Below, piece by piece: positions 10,545 through 20,284 of a DNA stretch of 64,000 nucleotides. The notes under the pieces were generated by a model. The model was given only the letters and a program-made list of their open reading frames with translations, made no database searches and was not told where the DNA came from. The stretch spans positions 51,987,143 to 52,051,142 of the forward strand of contig NC_057867.1 in NCBI RefSeq assembly GCF_019393635.1. Direction: 5' to 3'. The first letter of the stretch is position 1, and the number at the start of each line of letters is the position of its first letter. A program made the translations under genes and the position numbers. Origin of the DNA: Dromiciops gliroides (lineage: Eukaryota > Chordata > Mammalia > Microbiotheria > Microbiotheriidae).

Positions 10545-11135
10545 GATTTTATATATATAGGAATATATATTTACATATTAAATTCTGTGTTCCTTTAAAA
10601 AACTTTTCTTTCTGCTTGTCAGTGATTCTTTCTGACTGTTCTCTTCTCTTCTGTGTATTTTTAAAAGTGTTTTCAAATGACCCACTATTGCTAATCCCCT
10701 CTTTCCCCATGGCCCTCCCTCCCCCCTCCCCAATTAACTGAGAGAAAGAAAAGGGGGGAACCTCTTGTAACAAATAAGTATTGTCAAGCGAAACAATCCA
10801 CACAGTGGCCGTGTCCAAAAATGTCTGGCTCTGCACCTTGTATCCACCCCCTCAGTCAGGAGCCGAGAGTAACGTGCCCCATCCCAGATCCTCCATACAC
10901 ATGGTTGGTCTGAAGCTGAGCAAAGTTCTTGGCGGCATTCAGAGTTGTTTTTCTAACTTCATCAGTTACTCTCTTGGTTTTGCTTACTTCGCTTTCACTT
11001 GGCTTCAGTTCATATTACCCAGGATTCTCTGAAAGCATCTCTTTGGTCATTTCTTGCGGCACAATAATGTTCCATTATGCCCTTATGCCACAATTTGTCC
11101 AGCTAGTCTCCAATTAGCAAAAACCTTTGCATAAT
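10545..11135 (-). repeat. Diverged L1 3' end
   Basis: Reverse L1: the 3' UTR-like block 'ccctccctcccccctccc' (10717-10734), then 'ggtctgaagctgagcaaag', 'ggcacaataatgttccatta' and 'ccacaatttgtccagctagt', which parallel the C-terminal ORF2 region of 52854-54300. Older subfamily, no intact frame. Confidence 0.7.
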
Positions 11136-11624
11136 TAGTGGAGGAGATGTACTAAGCGTAGCCAAGGGCGATATTGTTTCCATTTTGATCTGGGTAGTTT
11201 ACTGAGGTATCTTTTTCAATTAAGACTGTTGTTAAAATCCAGAATTGAAAAAGAAAAACAACAACCTTCAACTTAGATTTTAGCCCTTCCTGCTGCATCA
11301 GAAAGTATTAAACCATTATTTTTGAAATAACAATGAAGCCTGTTTAGTCACATTTCTCTTATTTAGTGCAAAAAGTTCAATTGACTATGCTTCATTATTC
11401 CTTTCATTTTCTTGGTGCAGAAAGGTTTTTTTGTACTGCTAATACAAGAAATCATCTTAAAGTATTATTTATTTCATCTTTCTCAAATGTTTACATTTTT
11501 GTATTTCATGATGTTCATAATATATTAGTATATATTATATTACATATACAATATGCATGTAATTTATAAATATACCAATATTTGGGCTATGTGCTTAATT
11601 TTTTTTTCATGATAGTGTATGATC
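11136..11624. other. AT-rich unique sequence
   Basis: No recognisable element. Includes tatatta-rich low-complexity DNA at 11515-11580. Confidence 0.5.
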
Positions 11625-11639
11625 AAAAAAGTTTGGAGG

Positions 11640-11769
11640 GGGGCAGTGGATAAAGCACCGGCCCTGGATTCAGGAGTACCTGAGTTCAAATCCGGCCTCA
11701 GACACTTGACACTTACTAGCTGTGTGACCCTGGGCAAGTCACTTAACCCCCACTGCCCCGCAAAAAAAA
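11640..11769 (+). repeat. Short CORE-SINE, type B, head shortened
   Basis: Forward copy lacking part of the gctaggtggcg head. A direct repeat including aaaaaagtttggagg occurs at 11625-11639 and 11770-11784. Confidence 0.93.
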
Positions 11770-11837
11770 AAAAAAGTTTGGAGGACATTAGATGAGATGA
11801 AATACAATGTCACTTCCAGCTCTACACTGTGATTGAC

Positions 11838-12245
11838 TCTCTGAGCTCTGTGAAGGAAATTGAAGCCCAGACAGGGAAAGGGACACAGGAACATATTAAG
11901 ATCCTAGAGGTGTATGGGACCATAAAGTCTCATGACCTCATTTTACAGATAAGGAAACTGAGGACTAAGGAAGTGAGGTGACTTAAGAACCTAGGTTTAG
12001 GATCCTAGATTCCAAGTTAGAAGAGAGAGACCTCAGAAGCCATTGAGTCCAATTCCCATATTTTGTAGAGGAAAATGAGGCCCAGGCAGGGGAAGGGACT
12101 TGCTCAGGGTCAGACAGCACCTAATTGGCAGAGCCCCAAAGAGCAGATCCTGAGGCTGGAACCCAGGTCCTCTGACTCCTCATCTTGGGCTCTTGCCACT
12201 GCACGGCAGTCTCTTCTCACTCAGCTTTGGAGGCACCAGCAGTCA
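11838..12245 (-). repeat. Two MIR-like relics in reverse
   Basis: 11838-11990 has 'cattttacagataaggaaac'. 12010-12245 has 'catattttgtagaggaaaat', 'acttgctcagggtcagacag' and 'aacccaggtcctctgactcc'. Both are MIR-type cores without TSD. Confidence 0.65.
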
Positions 12246-13082
12246 GTCTCTTTGATTGCTAGTGTATGCTGGCATCCTGGGGGTGGGGGTGGGGGGAGGA
12301 GGGGAGGAGACCCATACAAAGTGCACCTGTTTAATTTCCAAACTCTAAAGTGAGCCCCTGGCATGGTTTCTGCAGCTTAATATGTGTCAAATCCCTGTAA
12401 TAATAATATGGGGCATCCCCATCTAATCATTAGAGAAAATTCCATTTTCTGTCAGCAAACACAATTTAAGCACTTAGCAGCTAAGCTTCTTAAGATTCAT
12501 AGCTGACGAGGGAGCAATTAGGGTTAGATCTTAATGAATACACATGAACTCGGGGGCTCCTGCCAGGAAGAAAGGCTAAGTTAGTAAGTGGGAACTGCTT
12601 TTTGTTTTCATTCCAAATATTGTTCCCACATCTACTTGGAGGGAGTAGTGAGAACACTATTAAACAAATCCTTAACTTAGGTACTAATTACCACCAGGGC
12701 CATATTAATCACTTCCTTGTTTTCGACTTCCTCTGTCATTTCTAGAAAGCTTGAGCATTTCTTGCCAACTCGGGAGGAAACACGTGGGGCTGTGGGTCCA
12801 GCCAGAAGTGTTAGCCAGCCAGCCAGATGGGTTCATTAGCTCTGGCATCCCGATGGCCCTTGGTATAATCCTGGGTGGCAAGTTGGAAGGCGGCAACTTC
12901 AGACTTTGCAGCTGTTTCCCCAGTAGGCTTGGGCTGGAAGGTGGAGCCACAGGCAGCAAATACCTGTTGGCCAGATGCCAAGATTATTAAGCAGTCCCCT
13001 CTAATTGCCTGCAATGTTCCAAATGTGGTACTTGGCACCCTGGGGAGCTGGGGGTTGGGGGAGGAGAGCTAGGCAGAAGGAT
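12246..13082. other. Repeat-free block, possible conserved non-coding DNA
   Basis: About 840 bp with no recognisable repeat. Contains TAAT-type homeodomain-like words (ctaatcattagag at 12423-12435, and 'tactaattacc'), plus a caatta and an aagcacttag word. No credible coding frame. Confidence 0.4.
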
Positions 13083-13203
13083 AAAGGAAGGCAGTGTGGT
13101 GCAATGGAAAGAGCCCCGGGTTTGGATTTGGAGGACCTGGGTTTGAGTCCGACTTCTGTGAACCTGGGCAACTCCCATGACCTCTTGGGGCTCAGTTTCT
13201 TCA

Positions 13204-13234
<31 letters not shown>

Positions 13235-13440
13235 GGGCAATGAGGGTTAAGTGACTTGCCCAGGGTCACACAGCTAGTTAAGTGTCAAGTGTCTGAGGCT
13301 GGAGTTGAACTCAGGTCCTCCTGAATCCAAAGCCAGTGCTTTATCCACTGCGCCACCTAGCTGCCCCCAGTTTCTTCACCTTTTAAAGTGAGAGGTTTGC
13401 ACCTGATGGCTGTTAATGTTTTTTTCCAGCCTAAGCGTAG
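13083..13440 (+). repeat. MIR3-like SINE split by a CORE-SINE
   Basis: Left arm 13083-13209 ('gtggtgcaatggaaagagcc', 'gggctcagtttcttcacc') resumes at 13385 after the inserted SINE at 13210-13367. The 17-bp target duplication lies inside its sequence. Confidence 0.8.
13210..13367 (-). repeat. Short CORE-SINE, type B, nested in a MIR-like SINE
   Basis: Reverse copy with about 27 T at its tail. A perfect 17-bp TSD, cagtttcttcacctttt, lies at 13193-13209 and 13368-13384. Confidence 0.96.
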
Positions 13441-13898
13441 CTTCATAATGTAGCTTTTGGGGGCTAGCCTGAGAACCAAGCATTGTTTCTATGGGAAAAT
13501 GCATTCAAAATTCCAGTCAATTAATTTACAGACATGCTTTAGGAGAGCACGGCTGTTTGTAAATTGGGAACTGCATGACGTAAACCACAAACAAGTGTTA
13601 CTTCTCTTGTTCCGCCCCCCCCCATCCTTTCATTTTAATGTAACTTTCTACTTCTAGAGCAATTTCTTTTTTAAGTTTTATTTATGCCATTTGTTTTGAC
13701 ATCCCAATCATTTGTGGACACTCTGTCTTTCCAGGAATTGGATGCTCCTTTGTAACAAAAAGACCCAGTCAACTCACTGGCTAAGTCTGAGTGTACGTAC
13801 TACATTTGGTACTTATAATTCCCTACCTCTCTGTGGAGGATAAGAAGTTGGTTTTCATCACGCGGTTTCCTGGACCAAGATTTTTCACCACAGTTAAT
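13441..13898. other. Unique sequence, no gene seen
   Basis: Repeat-free. Contains a CRE-like 'tgacgtaa' next to a RUNX-like 'aaccacaa' at 13577-13589. Function unproven. Confidence 0.4.
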
Positions 13899-14156
13899 TT
13901 GCTCCTTGTTGAGTTGTTTCATGTCCAACTCTTTGTGACCCCACTTGGGGTTTTCTTGGCTAAGATCTTGAAGTAGTTTGCCATTTTCTTCTTGAGCTCA
14001 TTTTTTACAGATGAGGAAACTGAGGCAAACAGGGTGAAGTGACTTGCCCAGAATCACCCAGTTAATGCATATGGAGGCCGGATTTGAACTCATGAAGAGG
14101 AGTCTTCTTGATTTCAAGCCCAGTGCTCTACCCACTGACGCCCCACCTAGCTGCCC
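13899..14156 (-). repeat. RTE-tailed SINE
   Basis: Reverse, near full length: 'ccttgttgagttgtttcatg', 'actctttgtgaccccactt', 'gatgaggaaactgaggcaaa', head 'ccacctagctgccc'. Confidence 0.88.
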
Positions 14157-14159
14157 TTA

Positions 14160-14440
14160 ATCTGATTTTAGCTACTCCTTAGTATTCTTCCCATCTATAT
14201 TATTGGGAGTGTGTATGTATTGTTTTCCTGCCTCTGTTAATTTTGCTCTGTGTTGGTTTATGCCAATTCTTCTCCCCTGAATTCTTCCAAGTTGCCTTTT
14301 CTTACAGCTCAAAAAGATTTCATTCTATTCTTATTTGTTCACCTACTCCCCCGAGTGATGGACACCAACTTTGTTTCCAGTTTTTTTTCCTACAACAAAA
14401 ATGTTGTTCCAAACATCTGGGTATTTATGGGAATGCGAGT
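14160..14440 (-). repeat. Diverged L1 3' end fragment
   Basis: 'tctgtgttggtttatgccaa', 'gatttcattctattctt' and 'atggacaccaactttgtttc' line up with the reverse ORF2 C-terminal region of other copies here. Old. Confidence 0.5.
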
Positions 14441-15297
14441 TCATTTAAAGAGGTACTCAACTGCTTTGGATGCTGCCATCTTGGAGATAAACTCACAAGA
14501 AATGGCTCCCCAGCCCAAAACAAAGAGAGATTTTCCCTCAACTTCCTATAGTCTCTACAGATGTCCATACTTGCTAGATGGGGAGACAGCTGCTAGGTGA
14601 CTTTGATGGAGGCTGGAGACCCAAAGCAGAGAGAAATCTCATGCACGGTTTTCATTCCAGGTATGGCTCTCAAGTCTCATGGCAATGGGAGGTGTGGAGA
14701 ATAGAAGGGCCTATGTAACTGATCATTTCTAGCCTGTCCTTTTGGCAGGCGAAGCCCAGGTGAGCACGGATCTCGTGCTTGGCAGTCACATAGAAACATG
14801 GCGTCTTGATTTGTAATCTTGCCAAGGTCTGGTCTACAGCAGGGATTGGCCTTTAGGGTCATTGTTCCTCTCTGATATGGGGATTTGGGGGCCCACTGCA
14901 CACATCTTAGGTGCAATGTGTAGGTAGGTGATCAGCATTCATTACACGGGAATGAAATGTCACTGTATCTGCTAGCCAACTGTCAGGGGGGACAGTGGGG
15001 AGAGCTTGTCTGTGCCTTTTGAAAGAAAGCTTTTGAGAAAGTGTTATCAGGAAAGTGGCTGCCTGGGAAATTGGCTAACTACACATGGGCAGAAACAACG
15101 CATGGTGGAAGGGGCTCTCAGTCTGGATATCTCAAGGAAACCATACCCCATCAAAACTGATTTGTTGTACAGGTTCAGGCAAATCTTGAATTTTCCTTAA
15201 GTGAAAACATTAGGGAAATGTAGAGAGGAGGGCAGCTATTTGTAAATAGGATGAGTGTTAGATTTGGAATTGGACGGCTCAGACTCTGCCACTTGCT
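14441..15297. other. Unique sequence, no gene seen
   Basis: About 850 bp without recognised repeats; overlapping short frames on both strands are unsupported. Confidence 0.5.
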
Positions 15298-15520
15298 CCC
15301 ATTATCCTATAATCTCTTTGAGATCAGGGACTGTCTTTTGCTTTTCCTCAGTCTCCAATGCTTAGCACAGTATCTGGCACGTGGACACTTCTTAATAAAT
15401 GACTCTATGACCTTGGACAAGTCATTTAATCTCCTTGGGACTCATGATCCTTATCTGTAAAATGAAGGAGTTGGATCAGACATCCTTTGAAGTTTAAATC
15501 TATGATCCCATGATTGTAAA
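15298..15520 (+). repeat. L2 3' end followed by MIR3-like tail
   Basis: 'gagatcagggactgtctttt', 'gcttagcacagtatctggca' and 'cttaataaatgact' are the L2 3' end. 15405-15520 adds 'atgaccttggacaagtcatt' and 'aaatctatgatcccatgatt', a MIR3-type end. Confidence 0.7.
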
Positions 15521-15544
15521 CTTTGTTTTTCCTCTTCTGAGAAG

Positions 15545-15695
15545 CAGCCTGGTGTGGTGGATCACCTTCTGCCCTTAGAGTCAGAAGAGATCTAGGTTCA
15601 AATCCTGCTTCTGATACTTAGTAACTGTGTGAACCTGGGCAAGTCATTCCACCTTTCTGAGACTCAGCTTCATCTTCTGTAACAAGATGAGGATG
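15545..15695 (+). repeat. MIR-like SINE
   Basis: 'cagcctggtgtggtggatca', 'tcagaagagatctaggttca', 'actgtgtgaacctgggcaag', 'gactcagcttcatcttctgt'. Confidence 0.75.
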
Positions 15696-15750
15696 ACAGG
15701 GAGTGCTGGAGCACAGGACCAGCCTCTCAGGTTATTGTGCGACTCAATTT

Positions 15751-15896
15751 TTTTTTTTTTTTGGTGAGGCAATTGGGGTTAAGTGACTTGCCCAGGGTCA
15801 CACAGCTAGTAAGTGTTAAGTGTCTGAGGCCGGATTTGAACTCAGGTCTTCCTGACTCCAAGGCCAGTGCTCTATCCACTGTGCCACCTAGCGGCC
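15751..15896 (-). repeat. Short CORE-SINE, type A
   Basis: Reverse copy with poly(T) and ggtgaggcaattggggtt. The short direct repeat gactcaa at 15741-15747 and 15901-15907 marks the site. Confidence 0.92.
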
Positions 15897-16159
15897 TTGG
15901 GACTCAAATTCTTAACATAAAATCTATTGCATTTGAAAAGACCCTGAAAGCTGAAGTGGGGAAGATGAATTCGCATCCTGCTAAGGACAATTGGGAAATA
16001 CTTTTTCAGGGGGCTATGGGATGGGGAGTGGCAATGACTCCCCTCCCTGAGAATCTCTGCTGCTCTGGAATTCCAAGATGTGTAAATCTTGGAAAGAAAA
16101 GAAGTTGTAGCAGCCTTTTCTTCTCAATTGGCTATAAGCTTTCATTCTTTTAGTTAGTT

Positions 16160-16910
16160 AATTATTTTTAACTAGTTAATTATATTATTTTTTGGTTGTT
16201 AAAATTTTTTTAATTGATAGCATTTGTTTTTATAAGTCATGTATGGCTGTACTCCTCCTCTTCCCCAAATGAAGTCTCCCTTAAAACAAAGAATAACTGT
16301 TAATCAAAAGCAACTAATGGAGCAATACTTCCAACAGCATACCCCCATTTCCCCCTACCTCTTTACTGAAAAGGGAGATGCTTCCTCAACTCTTCTCTAT
16401 GGCCAAATGGGTCATTTTTTAGCATTCTTTACACAATTGTAGACATTGTCTATATTATGTTGGTTCTGCTTTCTTCACTTCATCAGGTCATACAAAGTTT
16501 TTCTGTGTTTTTCTGAACTCGATGGATCATAGATTTTCAAGCTGGAAGGGCCCTCAGAGGCCATTTGGTCCAACTTCTTCATTTTGCAGAGGAGGAAACT
16601 GAGGCCTAGGGAGGGGAAAGGATTCGCCTAAGGTCACACAGCTAGGGTCAGAGACAGGATCTCAAACCAGGTCCTCTGACTTTCAAGCCAGTACATGTTA
16701 TATTGTACCATACTGCCTTTTGCCTCATGTTCATCACTTCTTATTGCACACTGATATGCCATTATTTTCAGAACACAATTTGTTCAGCCATTCTCCAGTC
16801 AATGGGCACCCATGTTGATTATAGTTTCTTGTTTTGTCTTTTCTTTACCACAAAAAGCAGGACTAGGCATATTTTGGTGCATAATGGCTTCCTTCCTTTT
16901 TAAATAATAT
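16160..16910 (-). repeat. L1 3' end interrupted by a MIR-like SINE
   Basis: Reverse L1 3' UTR (16160-16440) and ORF2 C-terminal region (16441-16520, 16713-16910): 'ggttctgctttcttcacttc', then 'gaacacaatttgttcagcca' and 'ccagtcaatgggcaccca'. A MIR-like SINE at about 16525-16712 splits it. No open frame survives. Confidence 0.7.
16525..16712 (-). repeat. MIR-like SINE nested in L1
   Basis: 'caagctggaagggccctcag', 'gaggaggaaactgaggccta', 'aaggtcacacagctaggg', 'aaaccaggtcctctgact'. L1 sequence resumes on its right. Confidence 0.75.
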
Positions 16911-17071
16911 TTCAGAAAACTCCTTCTCCTCTGATGGTACAGACATCTGCTTCTTACTAAAGTACTTCTGTGAGACTTTTAAGAATCAATCTGCCCTCTT
17001 TAAGCACATAAGGAGCCGATGTGTTAATTACCCAGCTAAGGGAGTTTCACTAAGAGCAATATCTGAATTAG

Positions 17072-17086
17072 TCACCAGGTGGAGCT
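17072..17086 (+). promoter_or_regulatory. Candidate CTCF-type motif
   Basis: tcaccaggtggagct matches 13 of 15 positions of the CTCF core consensus CCASYAGRKGGCRSY. It lies outside recognised repeats. The embedded CAGGTG could instead be an E-box. Motif match only. Confidence 0.3.
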
Positions 17087-17124
17087 CTGCTTGAGCTAAA
17101 GTCTTGGCCTTTTCAGTTACTCTA

Positions 17125-17221
17125 GTTAGGAAGTATGTATTCTGTCAAGTATCATGTTAGGTGCTGGAGGTACAAAGACAAACATTAGAAGACCATACCC
17201 GCAGGGAGCTTACATTCTAGT
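17125..17221 (+). repeat. Fragment of an old long repeat
   Basis: 'catgttaggtgctggaggta', 'caaagacaaacattagaaga', 'gggagcttacattctag' resembles the start of the element at 28800-29580. Confidence 0.5.
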
Positions 17222-17355
17222 TGTGTTTAGTTCTTTTTTCTTTTCTTTTTAAAAATTTGATGTCTTTTTAAAAACATCACAGTCATTTCCTGATACATGT
17301 CCACCCATTGAAGCCTCCCTCATACCCAAGAAACACAGTTAAGCAGCCTACCAGG
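17222..17355 (-). repeat. L1 3' UTR fragment
   Basis: 'tttcctgatacatgtccacc' and 'caagaaacacagttaagcag' resemble the L1 3' UTR type at 16160-16330. Identification is tentative. Confidence 0.4.
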
Positions 17356-17433
17356 TAAGGTGGCCATATAAAAGGTGCAGAGAAGCCCAGCTGTCTCACT
17401 TAGACTCCAGTCACTATCTAAAAAGAGCACCAG

Positions 17434-18135
17434 ATATAAAACTGTGCATACCTTTTGATCCAGCCATACCATCTGCTAGGTTCATATCCCAAAGATATCC
17501 CCCAAAAGAGAAAAAGACCTATTTGTACAAAAATAATTATGGCAGCTCTTTTTGTTGTGGATAAGAATTGGAAATCAAAGGGATGCCCATTAATTGGGGA
17601 ATGGCCAAAGAAGCTGTGGTATATGGTGGTGATGGAATATTATTGTGCTATAAGAAATGACAAGAAGGATAATTTCAGAAAGGCCTGGAAAGACTTATTT
17701 GAACTGATGTATAGTGAAATGAACAGAACTAGGAGAATGTTGTGCACAGGGACAGCAATATTGTTTGATGAACAACTGTGAATGACAATTATTCTCAGCA
17801 GTACAATGATCCCAGACAATCCCAAAGGATTAATGATGAAGCATACTATCCACCTCTAAAGAAAGAACTGATATTGATTAAACACAGACTGAAGCATGCT
17901 ATTTTTCACTTTCTTTCATTTTCCCCTTTTATTCAAGTTTTCTTCTATAAAATGACTAATATGTTAATGTTTTACATAAATGCACATATATAACCTATAT
18001 TTGATTGCTTACTACCTCAGGGAAGGGAAAGGGGAAGGAGGGAAGGAGGGATAGAATTTGGAATGTAAAACTTTAAATAAGAATGTCTATTATTATTTTT
18101 AAAGATTAAAAAAAAGAAAAATAAATTTAAAAAAT
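17434..18135 (+). pseudogene. 5'-truncated L1: ORF2 C-terminus and 3' UTR
   Basis: The last 108 residues of an ORF2-like frame read 17455-17781, with the landmarks GEWPKKLWYM and EYYCAIRNDKK. They correspond to the endmost part of L1 ORF2p, beyond its Cys-rich motif. The 3' UTR follows, with an A-rich end at about 18105-18135. A near-perfect 14-bp TSD (aaaaagagcaccag at 17420-17433; aaaaagaacaccag at 18136-18149) bounds it. It has no reverse-transcriptase or endonuclease domain and cannot move itself. Confidence 0.88.
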
Positions 18136-18274
18136 AAAAAGAACACCAGGTTGAACAATGGCCTCAAAATCCAAAAAGAAACTTGAGCAAGTTCCTTCAT
18201 CCAGCCCATGTCAGAACAAAAACATAACCAGAAATTGAGGATGCTGGAGGGGAAGAGTCTTGTGAAAGAAGCCA

Positions 18275-18434
18275 AGGGGCAGCTAAGTGGCGCAGTGGAT
18301 AGAGCACCGGCGGCCCTGGAGTCAGGAGGACCTGAGTTCAAATCCGGACTCAGACACTTAACACTTACTAGCTGTGTGACCCTGGGCAAGTCACTTAACC
18401 CCAATTGCCTCGCTTTAAAAAAAAAAAAAAGAAA
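18275..18434 (+). repeat. Short CORE-SINE, type A, TSD
   Basis: Forward copy with a 3-bp duplication (cggcgg) in the body and tail aattgcctcgctttaaaaaa. TSD gaaagaagcca at 18264-18274 and 18435-18445. Confidence 0.94.
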
Positions 18435-18556
18435 GAAAGAAGCCAGCAAGAACCTAGATAGATAGGCTGGAAGACCCCAGGAGGGGTGGGTGGGGGAACA
18501 TGTAAGATGGAGCAGTAAACCACGGCACCACTCTGAGCCCAGCTTTCCAAGGGGAA

Positions 18557-18611
<55 letters not shown>

Positions 18612-18743
18612 GCAGGGCAATGAGGGTTAAGTGATTTGCCCAAGGTCACACAGCTAGTGTCAAGTGTCTGAGGTTGGATTTGAACTAAGGTCCTCCTGAA
18701 TCCAGGACCAGTGCTTTATCCACTGTGCCACCTAGCTGCTCCC
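18557..18743 (-). repeat. Short CORE-SINE, type B, with (ATT)n tail
   Basis: Reverse copy. Its A-tail has become about 18 ATT units (18558-18611). Confidence 0.93.
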
Positions 18744-18774
18744 GTGTTGTGTGTTTAAAGGGGAGAGTGCTATT

Positions 18775-18842
18775 TTGTACCACCAGTTCTTACTGTAACA
18801 CCTTAGTAAATTCTTTTTTCTCAAAGCCAATGAAGTTTATCT
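18775..18842. repeat. Unnamed repeat, copy 2
   Basis: 'ccagttcttactgtaacacc' then ttagtaaattcttttttctc; same block order as at 5718-5790. Confidence 0.35.
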
Positions 18843-18894
18843 GGTTCTGCTTTCTTCACTTCATCAGGTCATACAAAGTTTTTCTGTGTTTTTC
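18842..18894 (-). repeat. 53-bp isolated L1-like segment
   Basis: Identical over 53 bases to 16461-16513 in the L1 3' end, but without the L1 flanks. Confidence 0.75.
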
Positions 18895-19025
18895 ATAGCT
18901 CCTCTGTGAAATTGGTCAAATTCTTTTCCTTCCTTGGGCCTGAAGCTCCTCCTTGGTAGAATGAGATGGTTGGACCAAATGTCTGGTCCTCAAAGTATTC
19001 TTTCAGTTCTAATTACTATGATTGT
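18895..19025 (+). repeat. MIR3-like SINE 3' part
   Basis: 'ctgtgaaattggtcaaattc', 'agaatgagatggttggacca', 'tcagttctaattactatgat'. Forward, no head. Confidence 0.55.
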
Positions 19026-19362
19026 TTCCAAGTGGGCCTAGGCTACTTCTCTAGGAGTACGCCCAAGGCTAGACCTTAGTCTCCGCTTTGGTCTTTCTTC
19101 CAGTGGATCTGTGATGGCAATGAGTGTGGGCATTCCCTTCAATGATGCAACTCTTATCTATGTCTTCCCATAAGTTCACCATGGGCATCCACTCACTGCT
19201 ACTGTTTTTTTTACATCATGAGGATGCCAAAAGAGCAGGCACTGTCTTTTCTGTATCCCCCTCTCATCCTCATAACTTGTCCTTAGTCCATTAAAAATCC
19301 TTTGATTTAGACCTGCATTGTCTAGTTCCCAGAGATACTAGTAGTGTTGGGGTGGAAGAAGG
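19026..19362. other. Unique sequence
   Basis: No recognised gene or repeat. Confidence 0.5.
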
Positions 19363-19372
19363 CCAGTTATTT

Positions 19373-19524
19373 ATTTATTTATTTTTTGGGGTGGGCAATG
19401 GGGGTTAAGTGACTTGCCCAGGGTCACACAGCTAGTAAGCGTCAAGTGTCTGAGGCCGGATTTGAACTCAGGTACTCCTGAATCCAGGACCAGTGCTTTA
19501 TTCACTGCGCTACCCAGCTGCCCC
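19373..19524 (-). repeat. Short CORE-SINE, type B
   Basis: Reverse copy with a (TTTA)n tail. TSD cagttattt at 19364-19372 and 19531-19539. Confidence 0.93.
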
Positions 19525-19835
19525 AAAGGGCAGTTATTTTGACCAACATTGGATTTTCATTCCATGCCCAGATTTTTTGACCAGTAGTTGTGAGGGAAAA
19601 GGGCAGGACTAGTGGGCTTGGTAGAAAATGGTTTTGTTCGGCACAACCCCCAGCTAGAGCCTCAATACAGAAATCTTAGTGGGCAGGCACCAGAGAATGC
19701 AGTTTGAAGGATCTGATGAGCCTCATGTGTTCTTCCAATCAGCAATTGCCATATTTAGATAAGCTTGAAATTTGACAGTCAGCTTCTTGGTTCTAGGAGT
19801 CCCAGAATTTGAGCTAACATTGCTAAATGCAATTG

Positions 19836-20088
19836 ATTGATTTTTTAAAATTTAAAATTTTAATTTTCAGTTCCAAATTTTCTTGTTCCCTTCACCTTCT
19901 GTCCCATCCATTGAGAGCAGGCAGTACTTATTGCCCTTTTTAGATCCCCAGCAGATAGCATTCTGAAAAGAAAGATGTTCCAAATCACTATTGATAAAAT
20001 AAATGTAAATGAAAACAGCCCTCAGATTTCACTTCACACTCATCCAATGGGCAAAGATGGAAATAGTCAATGGCTGAAAAGCGATAGG
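19836..20088. repeat. L1 fragment with 5' inversion
   Basis: 19836-19965 is a reverse L1 3' UTR ('ttttcagttccaaattttct', 'gcagatagcattctgaaaag'). 19966-20088 is forward ORF2 ('tgttccaaatcactattga', 'acactcatccaatgggcaaa'). Head-to-head pieces of one L1 are the usual product of twin priming. Confidence 0.6.
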
Positions 20089-20105
20089 CCCACTAATACA
20101 TTATT

Positions 20106-20273
20106 TTATTTTTTTTGGTGGGGCAGTGAGGGTTAAGTGACTTGCTCAGGGTCACACAGCTAGTAAGTGTCAAGTGTCTGAGGTCGGATTTGAACTCAGG
20201 TCCTCCAGAATCCAGGGCCGGTGCTTTATCCACTGCGCCACCTAGCTGCGCCCCCCCTCCGCCCCAATACCCC
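20106..20273 (-). repeat. Short CORE-SINE, type B, TSD
   Basis: Reverse copy with a C-rich extension beyond its head (20250-20270). Perfect TSD aatacattatt at 20095-20105 and 20274-20284. Confidence 0.94.
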
Positions 20274-20284
20274 AATACATTATT

